A stretch of DNA of 64,000 bases from Rhodospirillales bacterium (GCA_016710335.1 JADJXQ010000001.1:372001-436000); one strand, 5' to 3'; numbered from the stretch's first letter, positions 1 to 11,575 are shown. The notes: a model not told the origin generated them from the letters alone. Made by a program: numbers and translations.

Positions 1-2080
<2,080 letters not shown>

Positions 2081-2081
2081 G

Positions 2082-2816
2082 CTTATGGGACGTGCGCCTG
2101 CCGCTCGAAGTTTTGAATGTAAACGGCAGCACGTAGGTGCCGCCGAGCGCTTTGATCTCGGCGGCGAGTTTTTCCAGAATCAGCGCTTCACGCAGCTCAG
2201 GCGACAGGTTGGGCAGGCGCTCCCTCAGCGCATCCGCCCGCTCCTTACCGAACAGCGCATCCATATGGCCAGCCACGGCCTGGTTTCCGATCCCAGCATT
2301 GATCCGGTTGTAGTTGAAGAAGAAAGCACAATCGCAGCCCCAGTCCTTAATTACGCCCTTTATGATTTTCAGTGACAACCCCTTGTACCCGAAGGGATCG
2401 ATGAATGAGAACGACGGAATGAGTTTCGTTTGGTTGAAATACTTCTCCGCCTCCTCATCGATCTCCCCGCAGGACACGACCGGCTTGTGCTTCAGATTGC
2501 AGATGCCAGGTAACTTGTCGATTTCCGTTTGGAGCGTGGACTTATTGTTACTATCCGAGTCATTCAGCAGCGCAACGAGCATCGATGCGAGCTTGGGATT
2601 GGTGATGGCGTGCTGGAGTACCAAGAGCGGCGTTGAGGCCGCGCCGTCTTTATATCGGCCTGGCCCTGCATACAGGTCAATGTACGCAATTCGGCCAGGG
2701 CCCTTTTGCGCCATCGGCATGATAACCTTGGCTCAGGCATAAAAGTACTTTTCCACTATGCGGGCTTTAACTTCCGACTGATCCGTCCTCTCATCAAAAA
2801 ACTTGGCGGTTTTCAT
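2082..2816 (-). pseudogene. Three-Cys-motif partner protein (TcmP family), partial, internal stop
   Basis: Read from an ATG at 2816, the frame gives a TcmP-like N-terminus (MKTAKFFDERTDQSEVK), then a TGA at codon 28 (2735-2733) where the family has Trp in a KYFxAWAKVI-type segment. It then continues in the same frame with the family's hallmark blocks: IAYIDLYAGPGRYKDG, FIDPFGYKGLSL, CAFFFNYNRINAG and, at the end, RRTSHK. The Gly-rich YIDLYAGPG block resembles a Rossmann methyltransferase motif; the biochemical role of the family is not established. The right part is lost where the G-rich artefact starts, so only about 245 codons remain. The TGA is a single TGG-to-TGA change and could be a real nonsense mutation or a base error. 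Confidence 0.7.
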
Positions 2817-3025
2817 CAGTGCCCCCGGTTCTCCGGGAGAGACTAGAACCAAAAATGAACAAAAGCAATGGTGCTATTTTGCGCTGCTGCCGAGGGCCAC
2901 GCCAGAAGGGCGTTAGCCTGGTGACGTATTGGTCAAATTATCAGAAGTGGGAAAGGGCAACCTTGTGTTCTGCCAAGCCCCGAGCAAGGAGCACCCCCAT
3001 GCCACAGCGCGTGAAACCCATGCGT

Positions 3026-3049
3026 CGGAATACGCCTCCGGCTATTCCG
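3026..3049. repeat. REP-like palindrome, copy 1
   Basis: A 24-base near-palindrome with arms CGGAATA and TATTCCG around a CGCCTCCGGC centre. Its reverse complement differs at only two bases from a second copy at 11671-11694, and the identity extends a few bases outside one arm (GCGTCGGAATACGCCT in both). Both copies lie between genes. This is the pattern of a dispersed REP-type element; with only two copies in view the assignment is tentative. Confidence 0.45.
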
Positions 3050-3073
3050 GCGTGCGGAGATGGAAAGCAAAAC

Positions 3074-3091
3074 GGGGGGCCAGAGCCCCCC
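3074..3091 (-). terminator. Rho-independent terminator after prpE
   Basis: A 7-bp perfect stem (GGGGGGC / GCCCCCC) with a CAGA loop lies 29 bases beyond the prpE stop codon. On the minus strand it is followed by CGTTTTGC, a short T run, as expected for an intrinsic terminator of the prpE transcript. Confidence 0.65.
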
Positions 3092-3119
3092 GCCGGTCCG
3101 TCGGGACGGAAACGAAGTG

Positions 3120-5033
3120 TCAGGCGCTCTTGCGGGAGTCGGAGTAGCCGATGCCTTCGAGGGCTACCTTGATCTCGTCGAGGATGGCCGGATCGTCGAT
3201 GGTGGCCGGCATTTTCCACGGCTGGTTGTCGGCGATCTTCTGCATGGTGCCGCGGAGGATCTTGCCGGAACGGGTCTTCGGCAGCCGGTCGACGACGACC
3301 GCCTGCTTGAACGCGGCCACGGCCCCGATCTGGTCGCGGACCATCTGCACCAGTTCCTTGACGATTTCGGCCTCGGTCCGGTCGACGCCGGCCTTGAGGC
3401 AGACGAAGCCCACCGGCAACTGGCCCTTGAACGAGTCGGCGACGCCGACCACGGCGCATTCGGCGACGTCCGGATGCTTGGCCAGAACCTCTTCCATGCC
3501 GCCGGTGGAGAGGCGATGGCCGGCAACGTTGATGACGTCGTCGGTGCGCGCCATGATGTAGACGTAGCCGTCCTCGTCCATGTATCCGGCGTCGGCAGTG
3601 GCGTAGTAGCCCGGATATTCGTCAAGGTAGGAGCGCTTGTAGCGCTCGTCGTTGTTGTAGAGGGTCGGCAGCGCCCCCGGCGGCAGCGGCAGCTTGACGC
3701 AGATGGCGCCGATCTCGCCTGCCTTGGCCTCCTTGTGCTGCTCGTCGAGCACGTGGACGTCCCATCCGGGAACCGGAACCGTCGGCGAGCCCGGCTTCAC
3801 CGGCAGCGGCTCGAGTCCCATGCAGTTGGCGGCAATCGCCCAGCCGGTCTCGGTCTGCCACCAGTGGTCGATGACCGGGCGGTCGAGAGCCTTCATCGCC
3901 CATTCCAAAGTGTCGGGATCCGTGCGTTCGCCTGCGAGGAACAGCGCCTCGAACTTGCTGAGGTCGTAGTTCTGCATCAACTGCGCCTTGGGATCCTCGC
4001 GCTTGATGGCGCGGAATGCCGTCGGCGCGGTGAACAGCACCTTGACGCCGTGCTGGGCGATCAGCCGCCAGAACGCGCCGGCGTCGGGCGTGCCGACCGG
4101 CTTGCCCTCGTAGAACACCGTGGTGTTCCCGTTGAACAGCGGCGCGTAGACGATATAGGAGTGGCCCACGACCCAGCCGACGTCAGACGCTGCCCAGAAC
4201 ACGTCGCCCGGCTCGACGTTGTAGATATTCTTCATCGTCCACTTGAGCGCGACCATGTGGCCGCCGTTGTCGCGAACGACGCCCTTCGGCTCGCCGGTGG
4301 TGCCAGACGTGTAGAGAATGTAAAGGGGATCGGTCGCCGCGACCGGCACGCACTCGGCCGGCTCCGCCTTCGCCGCTTCGGCGGCCCAGTCCAGATCATA
4401 GCCGGGCTTGAGCTCGGCCACGTGTTGCGGCCGTTGCAGGATGATCGTCTTCTCGGGCTTGGAATCCGACAGGTTGATGGCGCCGTCGAGCAGCCCCTTG
4501 TAAGGGATGACCCGGTTGACCTCGATGCCGCAGGACGCCGAGACGATGACCTTCGGCTTCGCGTCGTTGATGCGCACAGCCAACTCGTTGGACGCGAACC
4601 CGCCGAACACCACCGAGTGCACGGCGCCAATGCGCGCGCACGCCAGCATGGCGATGGCGGCTTCCGGAACCATCGGCATGTAAACGATGACCCGGTCGCC
4701 CTTCTCGACGCCCTGGGCCTTGAGGAGGCCGGCGAACCTGGCGACCTCGTCCCGCAGTTCGCGGTAGGTGTACTTCTTGACGGTGTTGCCGGTGACCGGG
4801 CTGTCGTAGATCAGCGCCAAGCGGTCGCCGTTGCCTTCGTCCACGTGGCGGTCGAGGGCGTTGTAGCAGGTGTTGCAGACCGCGCCGGCGAACCACCGAT
4901 AGAACGGCTTGTTGGAATCGTCGAAGACCTTGTCCCACTTCTTGATCCAGACGATGTCCTCCGCGACCTTGCCCCAGTACCCTTCCGGGTCGTTGATCGA
5001 TTGATCGTAGGCTTTGCGATACTCTCCGCTCAT
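3120..5033 (-). CDS. prpE: Propionyl-CoA synthetase (PrpE type, AMP-forming)
   Basis: A 637-aa acyl-adenylate-forming enzyme that activates propionate (and probably acetate) to the CoA thioester at the expense of ATP. The P-loop-like AMP-binding motif YTSGTTGEPKG is at residues 241-251, and the C-terminal catalytic Lys lies in PKTRSGKILR (about residue 591). Blocks typical of PrpE rather than Acs are present: YEGKPVGTPDAGAFWR, VLFTAPTAFRAIKREDP, LFLAGERTDPDTLEWA and HWWQTETGWAIAANC. Length is normal for the family. It is divergent from a second acyl-CoA ligase, with a 255-bp promoter region between them. No methylcitrate-cycle genes are adjacent, so the product may feed methylmalonyl-CoA or polyhydroxyalkanoate metabolism instead. 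Confidence 0.93.
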   Translation of the reverse strand: MSGEYRKAYDQSINDPEGYWGKVAEDIVWIKKWDKVFDDSNKPFYRWFAGAVCNTCYNALDRHVDEGNGDRLALIYDSPVTGNTVKKYTYRELRDEVARFAGLLKAQGVEKGDRVIVYMPMVPEAAIAMLACARIGAVHSVVFGGFASNELAVRINDAKPKVIVSASCGIEVNRVIPYKGLLDGAINLSDSKPEKTIILQRPQHVAELKPGYDLDWAAEAAKAEPAECVPVAATDPLYILYTSGTTGEPKGVVRDNGGHMVALKWTMKNIYNVEPGDVFWAASDVGWVVGHSYIVYAPLFNGNTTVFYEGKPVGTPDAGAFWRLIAQHGVKVLFTAPTAFRAIKREDPKAQLMQNYDLSKFEALFLAGERTDPDTLEWAMKALDRPVIDHWWQTETGWAIAANCMGLEPLPVKPGSPTVPVPGWDVHVLDEQHKEAKAGEIGAICVKLPLPPGALPTLYNNDERYKRSYLDEYPGYYATADAGYMDEDGYVYIMARTDDVINVAGHRLSTGGMEEVLAKHPDVAECAVVGVADSFKGQLPVGFVCLKAGVDRTEAEIVKELVQMVRDQIGAVAAFKQAVVVDRLPKTRSGKILRGTMQKIADNQPWKMPATIDDPAILDEIKVALEGIGYSDSRKSA

Positions 5034-5288
5034 AGGCGTCCTCCCAAGTCTCTTAGATGCCAGCCCGTGGTTGCCGAGCGGCTCGAGGTGTTGTTACCGC
5101 CGCGACCTTGAGGGTCAAGCGTTACAGCATTCTGTTCCAAACGTAGCGAATTGTATCCGCCGCCGCACCACCGCGATGCGGTGATCGTCATCCATTTCGC
5201 TGTTTTTTGCGGACTCCGAGTATGGCATTGTCCAGCCCGGGCTGCACTTGCGCTGCAGCAAACGGGGACAATGGGGGAGGACGCGTCC

Positions 5289-6935
5289 ATGGCCGACACC
5301 GGCGCCCAGCCTGATAACGCCTATGAACAGGATCTCGACCGCAGGCTGGCCAACTTCGCCGCGCTGACGCCGCTCGGTTTGATCGAGCGGGCCGCAGCCG
5401 TATACCCCGACCGCCCGGCCGTGGTTCACGGCGATCGCAGCTACGTCTGGTCCGAAACGTACGCCCGGTGTCGCCGCCTTGCGAGCGCGCTTGCGCAGCA
5501 TGGTATCGGCGTCGGCGATACGGTTGCCGTAATGGCTGCCAACACGCCGGAGCTGTACGAGGCGCACTTCGGGGTGCCGATGACCGGCGCGGTGCTCAAC
5601 GCCCTCAATACCCGGCTCGATGCGGCGAGCATCGCCTTCTGCCTCAACCACGGCGGCGCCAAGGTGCTGATCACCGACCGCGAGTTCGCTCCCATCGTCG
5701 CCGCCGCGCTCGAAGAGGTAGAGCGGGAGCTCCTGGTCATCGACATCGACGACGCATTGGCCCGTCAGCGCGGCCCCCGCCTCGGGGCGATGGACTACGA
5801 GGCGTTTCTTCAGACCGGCGACCCCGACTTCGCTTGGCAGCCGCCGGACGACGAGTGGCGGGCGATCAGCCTCAACTACACGTCCGGCACCACCGGCAAC
5901 CCCAAGGGCGTCGTCTATCACCACCGCGGCGCGTACCTGCTCGCGCTTGGCAACATCGTGTCGTGGGAGATGGCGCACCATCCCGTTTATCTGTGGACGC
6001 TGCCGATGTTCCACTGCAACGGATGGTGCTTCCCATGGACCCTGGCGGCCGTCGCCGGCACCAGCGTCTGCCTCCGCGCCGTCACCGGCAAGGCGATCTT
6101 TGACGCCATCGCCGACCAGGGCGTCACCCACTTCTGCGGCGCGCCGATCGTCCTCGGCATGGTCATCGGCGCTCCTGCCGGCGAACGGCGACCCTTCGAG
6201 CAAACGGTCCGCGTCATGACCGCCGCCGCGCCGCCACCGGCCTCGACCCTGGCGGCAATGGAGCGCGAGGGCTTCCGTGTGACCCATGTCTACGGCCTCA
6301 CCGAGGTCTACGGGCCGGCGGTGGTCTGTGCGTGGAAGTCGGAGTGGAACGACCTGCCGATCGAGGAACAAGCCGACCTGAAATCGCGCCAGGGGGTGCG
6401 CTATCCGGTGCTCGAGGGACTGGAAGTCATGGACCCGGAGACGATGACGCCGGTGCCGGCGGACGGGACGACCATCGGCGAGGTGATGTTCCGGGGCAAC
6501 GTGGTCATGCGCGGCTACCTCAAGAACCCGGCCGCCACCAAAGAAGCCTTCGCCGGCGGCTGGTTCCATTCCGGCGATCTGGGCGTCCGCCATCCGGACG
6601 GCTACATCCAACTCAAAGACCGCTCCAAGGACATCATCATTTCAGGCGGAGAAAACATCTCGTCCATCGAGGTGGAGGACGTCCTCTACCGGCACCCCGC
6701 GGTCTTGGCTGTCGCCGTCGTGGCCAAGCCGGACGACACGTGGGGCGAGACGCCGTGCGCCTTCGTGGAACTGCGGCCCGGGGCGGCAGAGGTGAGCGCC
6801 GACGACATCATCGCCTTCTGCCGCGCCAACCTCGCCCGCTACAAGTGCCCGCGCCACGTGGTGTTCTGCGAACTGCCGAAGACGTCGACCGGCAAAATCC
6901 AAAAATTCAAGCTGCGAGACATGGCGCGACAGTAG
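5289..6935 (+). CDS. Acyl-CoA synthetase, DmdB/AAE1-like
   Basis: A 548-aa member of the AMP-forming acyl-CoA ligases. YTSGTTGNPKG (residues 197-207) is the AMP-binding motif and PKTSTGKIQK carries the C-terminal catalytic Lys (about residue 536). The segment LPMFHCNGWCFPWT and the YGLTEVYGP motif are typical of the subgroup with methylmercaptopropionyl-CoA ligases and plant AAE1-like enzymes, which act on short to medium acids; the true substrate cannot be read from sequence. The ATG at 5289 is preferred because GGGGGAGG lies nine bases upstream; an in-frame ATG at 5271 is possible. Confidence 0.88.
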   Translation: MADTGAQPDNAYEQDLDRRLANFAALTPLGLIERAAAVYPDRPAVVHGDRSYVWSETYARCRRLASALAQHGIGVGDTVAVMAANTPELYEAHFGVPMTGAVLNALNTRLDAASIAFCLNHGGAKVLITDREFAPIVAAALEEVERELLVIDIDDALARQRGPRLGAMDYEAFLQTGDPDFAWQPPDDEWRAISLNYTSGTTGNPKGVVYHHRGAYLLALGNIVSWEMAHHPVYLWTLPMFHCNGWCFPWTLAAVAGTSVCLRAVTGKAIFDAIADQGVTHFCGAPIVLGMVIGAPAGERRPFEQTVRVMTAAAPPPASTLAAMEREGFRVTHVYGLTEVYGPAVVCAWKSEWNDLPIEEQADLKSRQGVRYPVLEGLEVMDPETMTPVPADGTTIGEVMFRGNVVMRGYLKNPAATKEAFAGGWFHSGDLGVRHPDGYIQLKDRSKDIIISGGENISSIEVEDVLYRHPAVLAVAVVAKPDDTWGETPCAFVELRPGAAEVSADDIIAFCRANLARYKCPRHVVFCELPKTSTGKIQKFKLRDMARQ

Positions 6936-7084
6936 AGGCGGCGCCTCCAGGCCTTCACTGCGAGGCGGCGGAGTCTGTACAGCAATCCAGATGCAGTAAC
7001 GACGACCAGCTTTCTGGATCGCCGCGCACCTCTACGGAATGCTCGCAATGATGGCGAGGATCGCCCCGAGCAGCTGAAAATTCG

Positions 7085-7273
7085 CTAGCTCACAGCGGGT
7101 TGGCCGACCTTGGCTTCGAGCCCGGCGATTTCGTCCTTTATGGAGAGTTTCTGTTTCTTGAGCCTGTTGATTTCGATGTCATCGGGATGAGGGCGGTTGT
7201 TCTCGACCTCGATTGCCGCTTCGAGAGCACGGTGTTTCGAACGCAGCGACTCAATCCGCTCATCCAGGCTCAT
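7085..7273 (-). CDS. YdcH/DUF465 family small coiled-coil protein
   Basis: A 62-aa protein (MSLDERIESLRSKHRALEAA...) with the heptad-like, charged alternation of the DUF465 family and its conserved core HPDDIEINRLKKQKLSIKDEI. The family is common in Alphaproteobacteria; members are short helical-hairpin proteins of unknown function. It is divergent from the ParA-like gene, so the 260-bp gap probably holds promoters for both. Confidence 0.85.
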   Translation of the reverse strand: MSLDERIESLRSKHRALEAAIEVENNRPHPDDIEINRLKKQKLSIKDEIAGLEAKVGQPAVS

Positions 7274-7535
7274 GGCTGAATCTCCCTTACGACTCCGACA
7301 CACACGCAACAAAACTGTATCATACCCCAGCCCTCCGCCGATGCCAATGCCCCGCAACCGGTCCGGAAAGCGCTGGCGGTACTGCTCGCTCGACGGATAG
7401 ACGGAGCTTGTGCCTCGTGGTGGCGCAATTCCGGTTTCAATCTCGGCGTGGATGTGATTTGCTGGACGATATCGCATTGGGATCGAGTTTCGGGACAGAG
7501 GCTTGGCCCGCGGGCAACAATCAAGAAGCACCCTG

Positions 7536-8203
7536 ATGCAAACTGTTCTTCTCGCGGCACAACGGGTTGGCGCCGGCAAGACGACCCTTGCAGTCAATCT
7601 GGCTGTCTGCGCCCACAACGCCATGGTCGTTGACCTCGATCGCCAACAGGCGGCCGTGGATTGGCGGCAGCGTCGCGAGCAGGACTGGCCCATGGTCTTC
7701 GGCGCGCGTGAAGACGAGTTCCTGGATCTTGTCGACCACGCTCAAGCGCAGAACGTCGACTGGCTGTTCATCGACACGGCGACACACGTCGGCGCCGACG
7801 TGCTGGGGTTCCTCCTGCAATATGCGACCACGACCCTCATCCCAAGCCGCCCCGGCCTGCTCGACATCTGCGCCGCGGCAGCACCGCCCGCATCGTGCGC
7901 GGCGAGGGCGCGACCGGCGCCCTGGTGCTGAACGGCATACCACCGCAGTCCGGTCGCATGACCGAAACGCTGGTGCGCGAGGCGGTGATCGAGGCCAACC
8001 GATACGGTGTGCCGGTCTGCGAACGAATGGTCGCGCAACGCACCGATCTGCAGCGAAGCCTGCATGCCGGTGAAGGTGTCACGGAAGCCGCCCCCGACAG
8101 CAAGGCCGCCGCCGAGATTCGCGCGCTGCTGACGTGGCTCGCCGACCAAAGCGCAGGCGAAGGCGCCAGTTCGGCCGCCGCGCCGGCACCGCTGCGGCTG
8201 TAG
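7536..8203 (+). pseudogene. ParA/MinD-like ATPase, frameshifted
   Basis: The first frame (7536 to about 7880) encodes MQTVLLAAQRVGAGKTTLAVNLAV, a deviant Walker A in which the usual signature Lys of KGGxGKT is replaced (QRVGAGKTT), followed by VVDLDRQQAAVDW and DWLFIDTATHV, the expected A' and B motifs of a ParA protein that cuts its DNA substrates into work by ATP-dependent dimerisation. The C-terminal third (ATGALVLNGIPPQSGRMTET, then VCERMVAQRTDLQRSLHAGEGV) is in another frame that opens near 7870-7890. The join lies in a GC-rich run (GCGCCGCGGCAGCACCGCC). Restoring one frame gives about 222 residues, normal for an orphan ParA. It may be a real lesion or a one-base read error. There is no ParB partner nearby. 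Confidence 0.75.
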
Positions 8204-8228
8204 ACGCCGAACCGGATTCGACGGAACC

Positions 8229-9032
8229 TCAGGACGAGATCAGCAACGGTGTCGTCATGTTGTCGAGAATGGCGCCGGTGAGGCTGCGGCGGCTCCAGCC
8301 GCGGCTGCCGCTTTCGCCGGCGGCGCCGATGACGGCGAGGTCGGTCGAGGTGTCCGCCAGGTAGGACAGGAACGCATCGGCCGGCTCGATCTGATCGCGA
8401 TCGACGGTGATGCGGTCGTTCGTCGCGCTGATTCCGTGCGCGCTCAGATAGACGCCGATGTCGGCCAGGCCGGGCGGCATGGCCGGGCGTTCCTCCTCGC
8501 CGGGGCTCAGCGACAGCACCGTGACATGGTCGGCGTCGACAAGGATTGGCAGCGCATCCTGAACCGTGCGCGCCGCCTCTCGGCTTCCGTTCCAGGCGAT
8601 GACCACGCGCCGCCCGAGCGACGGAAAGCGGCCGGCATAGGGGATGATCAGCACCGGCCGACCCGACCGCGTTACCACCTGCTCCACCAGATTGTCCGGC
8701 ACGCTGCCGCCGCTCCGATCCGGATCACGCTGGCCAACGATTGTCATGTCGCAATGGCGGGACGCGACGATGATGGCGTTGTTGGTCTCCGGATAGCGGT
8801 TGGCAAGAAATTCGAAGTACGCGACCGGCACATTCGCCGCCGCGGCGCTCTTGCGAAGCGCGCCTTTGACGGTATCGCCGATGTCCGGTGCAGCGCGACG
8901 GTCCGTTCCGGTGACGGCGAAGAAACCGATGAGGGTGGAGCCGAGACGCTGCGCCAGCCCTACTGCAGCTTCCACGCGTGCATCAACGGTCGGGGTATCG
9001 TCGAGATGAACGAAAAGCCTTTTGACTGCCAT
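8229..9032 (-). CDS. Universal stress protein, tandem UspA-like
   Basis: A 267-aa protein beginning MAVKRLFVHLDD, with an N-terminal Usp-like half (to about residue 145) and a second half ending AVIGAAGESGSRGWSRRSLTGAILDNM. That end is a variant of the GxxGx9G(S/T) nucleotide-binding loop of ATP-binding Usp proteins. Tandem Usp proteins of this length are common in Alphaproteobacteria, where they are cytoplasmic stress proteins. It converges with the ParA-like gene, 25 bp apart. Start 9032 was chosen over the ATG at 9053 because it begins at the conserved first beta strand. Confidence 0.85.
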   Translation of the reverse strand: MAVKRLFVHLDDTPTVDARVEAAVGLAQRLGSTLIGFFAVTGTDRRAAPDIGDTVKGALRKSAAAANVPVAYFEFLANRYPETNNAIIVASRHCDMTIVGQRDPDRSGGSVPDNLVEQVVTRSGRPVLIIPYAGRFPSLGRRVVIAWNGSREAARTVQDALPILVDADHVTVLSLSPGEEERPAMPPGLADIGVYLSAHGISATNDRITVDRDQIEPADAFLSYLADTSTDLAVIGAAGESGSRGWSRRSLTGAILDNMTTPLLISS

Positions 9033-9119
9033 CGGCGATCGCCCTGCCGTCATCCTGCCTGGACCACTTTGATAGCGGCATCGCCGTCGACAGGGAAACG
9101 AAAAACGCGCGCCTCCCGC

Positions 9120-9560
9120 TCAGGGTCGGCGGCCGAGGTGTCCGGCGGCGGCCCGGCGCTCAAACGAGTCGATCATTTTCTCTGCGGTCTCCGGAAGGAC
9201 AAGATCGATCGCCTTCTGCAGAATGCGGGAGCGCACCTCCCATCGCAACGCGATGCCGACCCGGCAGCCCTCCGCGGCCGAATCCAGGTCCCAGCGGATG
9301 AAAAAGTTGCGAAAGAGGCGGTCTGTCGATGTCACCTCGATCAACGTCGGTCGCACAAGGACGGTCTTGGTGCGGAAGCGCTCGCGGACCGGCCCGAAGC
9401 CGACCATCTGCTCGGTGGCATAGGTGTTGCCGTCCCGCCCGATGATGCGCGCGCACTTCCACAGGGGCAGAAATTCCGGATAGCGTTCGACGTCGGCGAC
9501 GAGATCGAAGATCACCTCCTGCGGCTGCTTGATGCTTCGACTGGCGGTGTAAACGGTCAT
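9120..9560 (-). CDS. Coq10/RatA-like START-domain protein
   Basis: A 146-aa single-domain SRPBCC/polyketide-cyclase-like protein (SIKQPQEVIFDLVADVERYPEFLPLWKCARI is split by family-typical DLVADVERYPEFLPLW). Proteins of this type bind ubiquinone (Coq10) in respiratory chains, and the E. coli homologue was named RatA. The C-terminal FERRAAAGH helix is also typical. It is the last gene of the mtnP-mtnA run, starting 18 bp beyond the mtnA stop, so it is probably co-transcribed, although no functional link to methionine salvage is obvious. Confidence 0.85.
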   Translation of the reverse strand: MTVYTASRSIKQPQEVIFDLVADVERYPEFLPLWKCARIIGRDGNTYATEQMVGFGPVRERFRTKTVLVRPTLIEVTSTDRLFRNFFIRWDLDSAAEGCRVGIALRWEVRSRILQKAIDLVLPETAEKMIDSFERRAAAGHLGRRP

Positions 9561-9577
9561 GCCACGCTTCCCCCCGC

Positions 9578-10672
9578 TCAACGCTTCTCAGGGTAAAGGC
9601 TCCGCAGCGCCTGCTCCGTCGCCGGGCAGACGCCGCGTTCGGTGATCAGTCCGGTGACGAGACGCGCCGGCGTCACATCGAAAGCATAGTTGGCAGCCGC
9701 CGACCCAGTCGGCGTCACAGTGACCGATCGAATGCGGCCGTCGTCGCCGAGCCCCGTCATCCGCGTCACTTCGTCCGCGTCCCGTTGTTCGATGGGGATC
9801 TCCCTGATCCCGTCGACCAGGGTCCAGTCGATGGTCGGGCCGGGGAGGGCGACGTAGAACGGCACGCCGGTATCGTTCGCCGCCAAAGCTTTCAGGTAGG
9901 TGCCGACCTTGTTGCACACGTCCCCGGAGCGGGTGGTGCGGTCGGTTCCGGTGATGCACAGATCCACCAGCCCGTGCTGCATCAGATGGCCCCCGGCGTT
10001 GTCGACGATAACGGTGTGGGGCACGCCGTGTCGGCCAAGCTCCCAGGCGGTCAGGCTGGCGCCCTGGTTGCGCGGGCGGGTCTCGTCGGCCCAGACGTGA
10101 ACCGGAATCCCGGCGTCGCAGGCCTTGTACACCGGCGCCAACGCCGTGCCCCAGTCGACAGTGGCCAGCCAGCCGGCGTTGCAGTGGGTGAGCACGTTGA
10201 CCCGGCCGTCGCGGCCCTTCGCGTCCCAGAGGGCGCGCAACACGCCCAAACCGTGATCGCCGATGGCGGCGTTCATCGCCACATCCTCATCGCAGATCTC
10301 GGCCGCACGGCGATAGGCGGCCTCGAGGCGACGCTCCGGCGGCAACTGGCGCAGCACGGTTATCATCTCGTCCAGCGCCCAGCGCAGGTTGATTGCCGTC
10401 GGCCGGGTGGCGAGCAGCGTCTCGTATCCCCGGCCGAGCGCCGCATCCGAGGCATCGGCTCGGACTTGCAGGCAGAGGCCGTAGGCGGCGGTGGCGCCGA
10501 TCAGAGGCGCGCCCCGCACCATCATGGTCGCGATCGCCCGGGTCGCGTCGGCGATGGTTGCGAGGCGGGCAGTGACGAATTCGTGGGGCAACCGGGTCTG
10601 GTCGATGATCTCGACCGACCAGCCGTCCTCCGCCAGCCAGATCGACCGGTAGTGCCTGCCGTCGACCTTCAT
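9578..10672 (-). CDS. mtnA: S-methyl-5-thioribose-1-phosphate isomerase
   Basis: A 364-aa member of the eIF2B-alpha/beta/delta-like family. It converts methylthioribose-1-phosphate to methylthioribulose-1-phosphate in the methionine salvage pathway. Supporting blocks are MMVRGAPLIGATAAYG, LTHCNAGWLATVDWGTAL with the catalytic Cys, VWADETRPRNQGASLTAWEL and CITGTDRTTRSGDVCNKVGTY with the catalytic Asp. Length is normal. It follows mtnP by six bases, so the two consecutive pathway steps are co-transcribed. Confidence 0.95.
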   Translation of the reverse strand: MKVDGRHYRSIWLAEDGWSVEIIDQTRLPHEFVTARLATIADATRAIATMMVRGAPLIGATAAYGLCLQVRADASDAALGRGYETLLATRPTAINLRWALDEMITVLRQLPPERRLEAAYRRAAEICDEDVAMNAAIGDHGLGVLRALWDAKGRDGRVNVLTHCNAGWLATVDWGTALAPVYKACDAGIPVHVWADETRPRNQGASLTAWELGRHGVPHTVIVDNAGGHLMQHGLVDLCITGTDRTTRSGDVCNKVGTYLKALAANDTGVPFYVALPGPTIDWTLVDGIREIPIEQRDADEVTRMTGLGDDGRIRSVTVTPTGSAAANYAFDVTPARLVTGLITERGVCPATEQALRSLYPEKR

Positions 10673-10678
10673 AACGGT

Positions 10679-11575
10679 CTACCTCAGCACCCGCCCCGCC
10701 ACGGCGTCGAGCCTGGCGACCAGTTCCGGATCCCGCGCCCCGGTGGCAGTGATGATGGCGGTGGCGAGAGCCGTGTGGCACCCGTGTTCGCAACGCTCCG
10801 TGCGTCCGGCCAGCCGGGGCGCCAACTGCCCGACGAGGGAGCGGCCCTTGGTGGCGTTGTCCATCAGCACCTTGATGATGGCGTCCACCGTCACATGGTC
10901 GTGGTCCGGATGCCAGCAATCGTAGTCGGTGACCATGGCGACCGTTGCGTAGCACATCTCCGCCTCGCGGGCGAGCTTGGCTTCCGGCATGTTGGTCATG
11001 CCGATCACATCGCATCCCCACGCGCGATAGAGCCTGGATTCGGCAAGGGTGGAGAATTGTGGGCCTTCCATGACCAGATAGGTGCCGCCGCGCACGCATT
11101 TGATGCCGAGGTCCCGGAGCGCCGCCTCCAAAGCATCGCCCAGCCGGCCGCACACGGGATGGCCGAAGGCGATGTGGGCAACCAGGCCGGCGCCGAAAAA
11201 GCTCTTGGCGCGGGCAAAGGTGCGGTCGATGAACTGATCGACGACGACGAACGTGCCCGGATCCAGCTCTTCCCGGAGCGAGCCGCAGGCCGACAGCGAA
11301 ATGATCTCGGTCACCCCGGCCCTCTTGAGGACGTCGATGTTGGCGCGACTGTTGAGTTCGCTCGGAGGAATGGGGTGGCCGCGGCCGTGGCGCGGCAGAA
11401 ACACCATCTTCACGCCGGCGAGAACCCCGACCAGCAATTGATCCGACGGCGCTCCGAAAGGGGACCCCGCCGACACCCACCGGGCGTCCTCCAGGCCGTC
11501 GATTTCGTAGATGCCACTGCCGCCGATCACCCCGATCACCGGCGGCGTGCCGACGGGATCCCCCGCTGTGTGCAT
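10679..11575 (-). CDS. mtnP: 5'-methylthioadenosine phosphorylase
   Basis: A 298-aa purine nucleoside phosphorylase of the MTAP family. It cleaves methylthioadenosine with phosphate to adenine and methylthioribose-1-phosphate, the substrate of the adjacent MtnA. The motifs IGVIGGSGIY near the N-terminus, LPRHGRGHPIPPSELNSRAN, and VMEGPQFSTLAESRLY followed by MTNMPEAKLAREAEMCYA are all characteristic. The start at 11575 has GGAGGCG at a good distance; longer in-frame extensions to 11725 would run through the palindromic repeat and are unlikely. Confidence 0.95.
   Translation of the reverse strand: MHTAGDPVGTPPVIGVIGGSGIYEIDGLEDARWVSAGSPFGAPSDQLLVGVLAGVKMVFLPRHGRGHPIPPSELNSRANIDVLKRAGVTEIISLSACGSLREELDPGTFVVVDQFIDRTFARAKSFFGAGLVAHIAFGHPVCGRLGDALEAALRDLGIKCVRGGTYLVMEGPQFSTLAESRLYRAWGCDVIGMTNMPEAKLAREAEMCYATVAMVTDYDCWHPDHDHVTVDAIIKVLMDNATKGRSLVGQLAPRLAGRTERCEHGCHTALATAIITATGARDPELVARLDAVAGRVLR

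Noticed and set aside
3060..5111. A 683-codon plus-strand frame opposite prpE
   Set aside because: Antisense shadow of a clear, full-length enzyme in high-GC DNA.
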